Of a DNA stretch of 64,000 bases, positions 57,238 to 64,000 are shown in pieces. Both the position numbers and the translations under genes were made by a program. The notes below the pieces were generated by a model. That model did not search any database. It saw nothing but the letters and a program-made list of their open reading frames with translations, and was not told the origin of the DNA. Every line of letters begins with the position of its first letter. The stretch's first letter is position 1. This stretch comes from Rhizomys pruinosus (lineage: Eukaryota > Chordata > Mammalia > Rodentia > Spalacidae), in NCBI GenBank assembly GCA_009823505.1, contig VZQC01012381.1, positions 324,989 to 388,988 on the forward strand. The letters are read 5' to 3'.

Positions 57238-57301
57238 TGTTCTTTTTGAGACAGGGTCTCCCTGTAACCCTAGCTAGCTTGGAACTCACTATGTAGACCA
57301 C
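57238..57301 (-). mobile_element. B1 3' fragment
   Basis: Antisense B1 truncated after 'aactcactatgtagaccac'. Confidence 0.75.
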
Positions 57302-59520
57302 TAATAAAATGGTCCTTGAGCTTAATTCTGATTCAGTTTTTAAAAATATTTCATTAAGAAGACTACGAATCCACAAAAGGGAACCTGGAGTTACTGGGTA
57401 ACATTCTTGTGTAATGTCTGAGCTGTTTTCTTTCTCTAAGTTTCAGTGGTGTGATCTCTAATCTGCCCATCTGACTTGGGAGTCCTCTTCATAAGATCTC
57501 TTTTCACATGCTCCAATAGTATTTTGCATTTTCACTATCAGTATCAGATGACATTTTATCCTACGATATCCTGCCAAATTTAAATTTTTTTCTTTCTGAA
57601 TCTATTCCTTATAGGTAGAATGCAATTGACAGTTTTTATGTAAATGTTTAGAACTACAAGTATCTAAGCTTTTTGATACCAGCAATTCAACTGTATCATA
57701 GAACTTTATGTACCCATTCATGTCATCTGCAAATTTACTCCTCCAGTCCTTTTCTTGAGGCTATTTTTCTACTTTAACTGCTCTTCTTGGGAATGCTCTC
57801 ACCCCCACTCCAGGACTGTTGACTAGAAATACTGTTAGTGGATGTCCTTATTTGTTGCAGTTCTCAAAATGAACATTTTCAGCACTTCTCTGTTACAAAT
57901 AATGATAGCAATTGAAATTTTTCTCCATAACTCTCTGGATTCAATGAGGAGATAGAAAGTACACAGTAAACTGTATACAGAGCTTAACAGAAAAATGAAA
58001 AAAAGATGACAAATATTTTCTTAAAGGATATGAAAGAACGTTCCCTACATAGACTATTCTTTAGTAGGGAAGGGAGTACCTACAGAAAGAGAAAATTGGA
58101 ATTGGGACTTCTCCACTCTTGACTGGAGAAGAATCCATTGGGTGACTAAGACATTCCCCTGGTTTGTCATAGCCCAAGGTGGTCTACAGAACCAGAGGTA
58201 CTCTGGAGTCACAGAGTGTCCTAGTTAGCCTTAACTGTCAACTTGGTTTTACTTGGGAACCTGGAACAAACAACACCCTGTACATCACATCAGATCAGAG
58301 GATACTTGGTGTTAGGAATGGCTGCAGAGTTAGGAAGACTACAGAAAAACTAGTAAGGTATGGACCCATGTGTGTGTGTTGTGATTGGGCCAGGGAGCAA
58401 GCCAGAAGAAGGAAACAGTTGGCAAGGGACTTAGAGTACAGGATATTTCCAGTGGAAGGGTTGCAAAAACCAGACTGCCATCCTAAACCAGGGCCAAACA
58501 TTGGTGGAGGGACTGTTGTTGCAGGGCCATGCCTATTACAAAGTACCCATAATCATTTACACTTGCATACCTTTAGTATCCAGCCATTATAGGGTGGCTT
58601 CTTCCTCCATCAGTATCCCTGCACTATTCACCACTAAGAAACTGGAATGCCCTAATCTTCAATGTGACTTGAAGGAAAAATGATTCAAGAATCCCTTGTT
58701 TATCAAGGAGAATACACTGAAAGATGAATTTTGGAACTAAAGCAGTGAATTGTTAGCTGGCTTTATATCTCACCAAGTTAGGAAACTCCCTTCTCTCCTT
58801 AGTTTGTATGAGTGATAAGCACCCTAGCAGCTGTGATTCAATTTGTTAGTTCATAAAAGGAGGATGGGGACCCACACTGGTGTTTCTCTGGTAAACTAAT
58901 AAAACAATAGTCCTGGGCCTTTACGGAGTTTTCAATGACTGTCTAGGATCCATGGTTGTGCCAAGGATTCCTTTCCCTACAAACTCAGGCTTTGGCACAA
59001 AAGGATAGCACAACAATACAACAGTGAGCCTGTGAGCACTGCTTAAAATTTGCCTGCTCCTACTATGAGGAAAGCTTGGCTGTGCAGTAAGATTGCTTCT
59101 TTAATCACAAGTATGAATAGCAACTGTTCTCAAGAACAGACTATTTTATTCTCTCCTGGTATTTACAGATGAGTTACTCTGGGAGGAAAACCTCAGGGAT
59201 TTCTTTTATAGTTATGTTGTCCAGAGGCATATCCTAGGAATGAAATGGCAATAGAGTCTTGGGATAATCTTCTAAAACTGCACCTATATGGCAATACAGT
59301 CAAGCTGGGTGCTTTATTTGTACCTCTATTGATTTAATTCATAGAATAAATGGAAGAAAATTGATCCTAGAAAAATAACATAAGGACTTTTGTATTACAT
59401 GGCAAATTATCCATGTTTTAGTGATGCAACTAAAAACTTATCGAGAAGGAATGCCATTTTTAACTTAGGAAAACACACTTTTTTCTATTGGTTTGTGCAC
59501 ACTCAATGAATGGAATGAGA
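57302..59520. other. Mostly unique DNA with one LTR relic
   Basis: The only element recognised is the relic at about 58217-58440. Confidence 0.35.
58217..58440 (+). mobile_element. MaLR-type LTR relic
   Basis: 'tgtcctagttagccttaact' and 'gtcaacttgg' resemble the start of the LTR at 26198, and 'gccagggagcaagccagaag' resembles its middle. Very diverged. Confidence 0.4.
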
Positions 59521-59531
59521 TGTTATATTTT

Positions 59532-59680
59532 AGTCTGGTGTGGTGGCACACACCTCTACTCCCAGCACTCAGGAGGCAGAGACGGGTGGATCTCTGTGAG
59601 TTCACGGCCAACCTGGCCTACATAGTGAGTTCCAGGACAGCTGGGGCTACAGGGAAACCCTGTCTCAAAAAAAAATAAAG
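59532..59680 (+). mobile_element. B1 SINE
   Basis: B1 from 'tctggtgtggtggcacacac' to an A-tail. The flanks 'gttatatttta' and 'tcatatttta' suggest a decayed target duplication. Confidence 0.88.
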
Positions 59681-60268
59681 ACGTCATATTTTAATCATTG
59701 CTAATTCTTAAACATCCTCTTCCTGGAACAATCAATATGTAGAGTGTAATCATAGCTTGTACTCAGAAGCCACAGTTGACAAATTAACCCACAGTATGAT
59801 ATTCAAACACAGGACTGATCTGCCCTCCTATCCTAGGTATCTAGAGACCTTGAAAACAAAGGTCTGCATATGAACTGCAGGGTTATCCTTTAAAGTTGCT
59901 TTTCACCACTGCTGTCTGCTGAAACACTCCTGTCACTCTAGCAATGGTGAATCACAGATGTGAAATCCTAAATCCTTTGCCACCAGGAGGAATATCTCTT
60001 CAGGCCCAAGCCCTGCGTATCTCTCATTCCTAAGCATTCAATCATTCATTCTTGCTCACTAGAAATAAATTTAGAAACAGAATCAGGCTCTTTGGAAGTT
60101 CTCATATCCAGTTTCCTGAAAGAGGGCTGCACACCTGCACTGTCTCTTCTTACAGGAGAAAGGAGAATTCTGGAATTTCTCACGTGGCGTGCACCAGGAA
60201 GGACTCACTAGACTTTGTGTCCTTGCATTCACTACCTAAGTGACCTCTAGTCCCCACACAAAAGCAGC

Positions 60269-60391
60269 ATGCAGGTGTCACTGCTGTTCTCTGTGTGTCT
60301 CATTCCAGTCTTCATTGTGACTCTGGCTGAGGGTGCAGAGCTGGAGCTGGGTTTGGGAAGCTCCTTGATATCCAGCTGTCTGTTTCCCTAG
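60269..60391 (+). other. Short signal-peptide-like open frame, unassigned
   Basis: A 40-codon frame beginning MQVSLLFSVCLIPVFIVTLA: a Met, a hydrophobic core and a small-residue end, as in a secretory signal peptide. A polypyrimidine tract and AG end at about 60445, followed by an open 33-codon stretch with CNFCEVDNSYTTEIS. This could be a remnant of a small secreted-protein gene or chance. No family is recognised. Confidence 0.2.
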
Positions 60392-60859
60392 GGTCCTGTG
60401 CAGGAGAGGGATAGGCGGAGGGCGTATCTTTATGTTTCTTTCTAGGAACAAGTTGCAATTTTTGTGAAGTTGACAACAGCTACACCACTGAAATCAGCCC
60501 AGACAATGGGCCCTTAACCCTGCAGCCCCTCATGGGGAAACAGTAAAATTTCTGAGACCAGACCCTGATCCGTTAAGCTCTACTTTTCCATAAATGATTT
60601 TCACCGTCCTGATGCCTTTGGATCTCCCTCCACTCCTTGTTACTGAAAACACCGCCAAAGCACACCTGGCTTTGTTTAGATTTCATATCTCTCTCAATTG
60701 CACACTTTGCACCTTCTGACAAGCTTAGAATAATTTCCAGAGAGGCCAGAAAAGAAAGTAGGGACTGATGGTCTCAGCCTTCCCTGGAGACATTCTCCAC
60801 TGTCTGTCTGCCATTGGAACTCACGATGGCAAAACTACCACACTGTTTTGCTCCTTAGG

Positions 60860-60987
60860 AAAGTTGGCAGGAACTTAACAACAAGCCTTTCAAGTCTGGG
60901 GGCAATTTCACCAATATTCCTGTTGTGGATATGTGTTTTAACTTCATAGAAAGGGGCAGGCTACATTTTCTAGGTTTTTGTCTATGA
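60860..60987 (+). other. Coding-looking stretch, unassigned
   Basis: After an acceptor-like 'ttttgctccttag', a frame of 42 codons reads ESWQELNNKPFKSGGNFTNI and ends at a TGA. Its composition is protein-like but I do not recognise it. Confidence 0.15.
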
Positions 60988-62357
60988 TACCTGGTGAGGA
61001 TAGAAGCCACAGCCCATCAACATTTATCTTCAGCTTCTAATCATTTCACTCTTATCTTCAATGACATCCTCACCACTCTAAAAATGTGGACATTAGAACC
61101 CCTTGAAATGGTCAGGCCTCCTGCTTCAGGCCTGTACTTTGGCTGTTTACTCTCTGAGGTGATCTGTGGACTCAGAAAGCAAGCCTTCATCCAAAGAAAA
61201 ATTGTCATCCAGATCGTCACCTTGGTCAGAAGAGGAGCTTCTTTGCTTGGCAACGAAGCTATTAGTTTTCACACCATCTATCTGACACATGCAGATGTAA
61301 GGGATCCACTTCAATAGAAGTGTACTTAAATGGTCAGCCTTTCTTCCTCAGACTCTCAAAAGACTCCAGGGACAGAAGACCAATGAGAGATCTTTAGGTG
61401 TCCACTGCCCCCTGAATTAAATCCTTGGTCTGCCCTTTTTACAACAAAAATGTCCCTTCTCCCAAGACACACCAAGATATGAGCCCTTGAATAAACAGGA
61501 TGCATTTGAGAAAGAGAAACTGTGACTAGGAAGAGGGGAACGAGTTTTCTAGCTAGGTAGCAGGTTGGAGTACATGACTCATTAAGGCATATTTTGATTA
61601 GCTCCTTGTTTCTTTGTCATTTTTCCCAGCAGCAGGAGCCTACTCCAGAGTGGTCACTAAATATTAGATTTTAGACACACTTAATAAATAGTTCATATCT
61701 GAATCAAGTAGGTTCCTTGCTGATCAAAGTGGAAAGCAAGACCTTAAATTCATGAGATATTCACTGCCAACAATGAAGAAAATCATATTTATGGAAAGCA
61801 AATAAATCCTTTGGAAATATCACTCCAAATGTGGAAAAATCTCATTAAAATATATAATTCGACATCAGTTAGGTCATGAGGATTCTGGTGCATTGTTTGT
61901 TTTTAAATGAAAGCTGACTAAGCAGTCACTAGACAAGTGGTCACATGCCAACCCCCTAATACAGTCTGGGGCAGAGGAGTATTGATGGAAAAATGCAATT
62001 GTCTCCTCAAAGGGGATGAGAGAGTTTATTCTGGAGGCAAATATAAGTGACCATGGCTCAGGAACACAAATTCTGCTTGCCCCAAATTCCATGTTCCAAT
62101 GTGGTAACTGTTCTATAAGTTTTTATACTAAGAGAATAAAGAACAGTAAAATTCATTGTTGGAGGCAGCAGGTAGGCAGGTTACAGCAAAGCACATAAAT
62201 CTCTTCTGTAGGCCTCAGATGCTATCTGATGCCTGGTCGGTGGAAGCTAGTTGTCTTTTAAGTTAATGCATTCCAAAATTTTTCACCTTTTAGTCAGAAT
62301 ATGCTTGGTCAGACAAAAAGGTGGGTAAGAAATGGCTATTAAGGGGCTGAAGATATC

Positions 62358-62382
62358 CCAAGATATATATATATATATATAT
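62358..62382. repeat. (TA)n simple repeat
   Basis: A short TA run followed by a T tract. Confidence 0.9.
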
Positions 62383-62574
62383 TTTTTTTTTTTAATTTAG
62401 CTCTACAATCAAGTCTTTCTGCTGGGTAGTGCAAGAAATTTAATGCTCTTTTTTTCTCCAGACCTCTAAGTCTGCTCCCTCCAGTAACTAAGAAACACAT
62501 AAACATACTTGTGCTGACTTGGTTGTGAATATACTCAGGCAAACAGTGAGGAATGCTGGTAGAAAAGCAGCCTG

Positions 62575-62720
62575 AGGGCTGGTGGGTGGTTCAGTAGGTA
62601 ATGGCGTTTACCACAGTAGTTTTTGCTGCCAACCTCTGATGACTTGGGCTTAATCCTCTGGACCAAGTTGTGGAAGGAGAAACACAAATCTTTTCTCTTC
62701 CATGATGTCCCCTGAGACTT
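62575..62720 (+). mobile_element. B3/B2-type SINE, diverged
   Basis: Head 'gggctggtgggtggttcagt', then 'ggaccaagttgtggaaggag', the order seen in rodent B3-type SINEs; the 3' part is lost. Confidence 0.6.
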
Positions 62721-63170
62721 GGTGGTAGGTGTGGCATTTTAGATGTATCCATTGGGGCTAAGCACTCTTACTCTGCAATTGGATACAACTTGAGAGACAC
62801 ATTTGTGCAGGCAGGAACTCAACATTGCAGTTGAGACATAGAGAAGGCAGGTTGCATGGGCTGACCTGTGGCAAAACAAGGGAAACCAAGATAATTTAAG
62901 GGATAAGCTTATCTAGTTTTATCCCAGGAAGAAAGAAATATCGAATGATATTAAAATATTTATTTTCATTTTCATTTTTACTTTCACAATTATATATTTA
63001 TTTTCTTACATTTTTGTTCTAATTTTTAGGTTGCTTAATGAAGTTTTATGATGGGTCTCTTTTTGTACTTTTAAAATGATTTTGCATATCTTCATTGTGT
63101 ATGTGCTCATTCCTACTTTATGTCATCTTTTTATCTTACCTTTATTTTCTCATTTTTCTTTTTTTTAAAA
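62721..63170. other. Unique AT-rich DNA
   Basis: No feature recognised; the 3' part may already belong to an L1. Confidence 0.3.
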
Positions 63171-63175
63171 TAGCT

Positions 63176-63407
63176 TTTTAAAAATATTTTATATATTTGT
63201 AATTTATGTGTATGAGTGTATTGCCTACAGGTATGAAAGTGAACCCAAGTCATGAAATGCCCATGACTGTCAGAAGAGGGCATTGTATCCCCTAGAACTG
63301 GAGTTACACATGGTTTGTTAGCTACCATGTGGGTGTTGGGAACCATAACCAGGTCTACTGTAAGAGCAGCCAGTGCTCTTAAATGCTGTGCCATCTCTCC
63401 ATCCCCT
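63176..63407 (-). mobile_element. Older B2-type SINE
   Basis: Antisense B2 without the 17-bp duplication. Confidence 0.8.
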
Positions 63408-63429
63408 CCCTCATCTTTTTACATGTTAC

Positions 63430-64000
63430 ATATATTGTTATTTTTGAGAAATATTTTATTGAATTTTTGTACATTTCATATAATAAATCTTAATCAAAAT
63501 TAAACCATGTCCACCATCTCTGCCCCCCATGACCCTCACAGGATTTCAGTCATTCTGTCATATATGTTTTTTTATCTGGCCAAGCATTTTTACCCAAGTT
63601 CATCCACTGGACTCTAGTCAGCCTAGCTAGAGTCACTCTCTTAAAGATCTATTCTCCCTAACCCAGCAGTAATAAATTGCCAATAGTTCCTCATTTAGAG
63701 TTGTGGCCTCTTACTCATTTCCCTTTTTGTATGCTGAGTTTTTGTCTGGTTGAGATGGTATTGGTCTTGTGCTTGTTGTCACTTTTGTTGCAAGTTCATA
63801 TGGGCAAGTTCCCAGTGGCCTAAAAGCCCATGTTTCACTATGTTCATGCAACACCCCTGGCTCATACAATCTTTCTGCCCTTGCTTCTGCAATGGTGCCT
63901 GAGCTGTGGGTGGGTGAGGTTTAAATTAGGAGTTCTATCCAGGGACACACTCTCTGGAGTCTCTTATTCTTTTCTGAATCTGTGTTACTTCACTTAGTGT
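63430..64000 (-). mobile_element. L1 3' UTR fragment, running off the window
   Basis: Antisense L1 3' UTR: the T-rich 'ttattgaatttttgtac' end, the C-rich 'tctctgccccccatgaccc' tract and 'ctgtgttacttcacttagtg' as in other antisense L1 3' regions of the window. Confidence 0.6.

Larger units (their letters stand above)
59690..62340. other. Longest repeat-poor stretch outside the ZXD locus
   Basis: 2.6 kb with no SINE, LINE or LTR recognised. It contains a few short coding-looking pieces (see 60269-60391 and 60860-60972) that I cannot tie to a gene. Confidence 0.4.

Noticed and set aside
58179..58592. Open frame of 137 codons on the plus strand
   Set aside because: It overlaps a diverged MaLR-type LTR relic and has no recognisable domain.

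Overview
The window looks like rodent genomic DNA, probably from the X chromosome. The evidence is interspersed-repeat content that is diagnostic for rodents: many B1 (7SL-derived) and B2 (tRNA-derived) SINEs, L1 LINEs of several ages, and MaLR-type LTR elements with a leucine-tRNA-like primer site. The B2 copies differ from the mouse consensus as I remember it, because most young copies carry an extra 17-bp tandem duplication. I therefore favour a muroid or muroid-like rodent other than house mouse, but I cannot name the species.

Only one clearly functional gene is visible. It is an intact, intronless C2H2 zinc-finger gene of the ZXD family (Zxdb/Zxda type, 812 codons, ten fingers) on the minus strand at 46368-48806. 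It lies in a CpG island with a GC-box promoter just upstream. About 2.3 kb of repeat-free sequence downstream is probably its 3' UTR. The ZXDA/ZXDB genes are X-linked in mammals, which is the basis for the chromosome assignment.

Layout: 0.6-3.5 kb holds a minus-strand L1 with ORF1 and a two-monomer 5' UTR. 4.4-8.3 kb holds L1 3' ends, SINEs and a B2/L1 chimera with one shared target-site duplication. 10-15 kb holds older L1 and SINEs. 17-23.4 kb holds MaLR LTRs, an unresolved ERV-like block and a plus-strand L1 5' end with ORF1. 23.7-29.6 kb is a pile of minus-strand L1 with nested SINEs and LTRs and a rearranged mosaic near 27.2-27.9 kb. 29.98-32.1 kb is a complete MaLR provirus with a perfect 5-bp target duplication and a 403-codon open frame. 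33-44 kb holds SINEs, a solo LTR, a 5'-truncated MaLR, an L1 3' end and a composite B2-B1 SINE. 44.1-50 kb is the ZXD gene and unique flanks. 50-64 kb is mostly unique AT-rich DNA with scattered L1, SINE and LTR remnants.

I found no new defence, regulatory or enzymatic system. The most interesting signals concern retrotransposon biology: a B2/L1 template-switch insertion, a composite SINE present as two independent insertions with the same internal junction, an in-frame (CA)n tract at one position in two L1 ORF1 copies, and the mosaic locus at 27 kb. Family names for LTRs are by resemblance and memory only; a RepeatMasker run would settle them.
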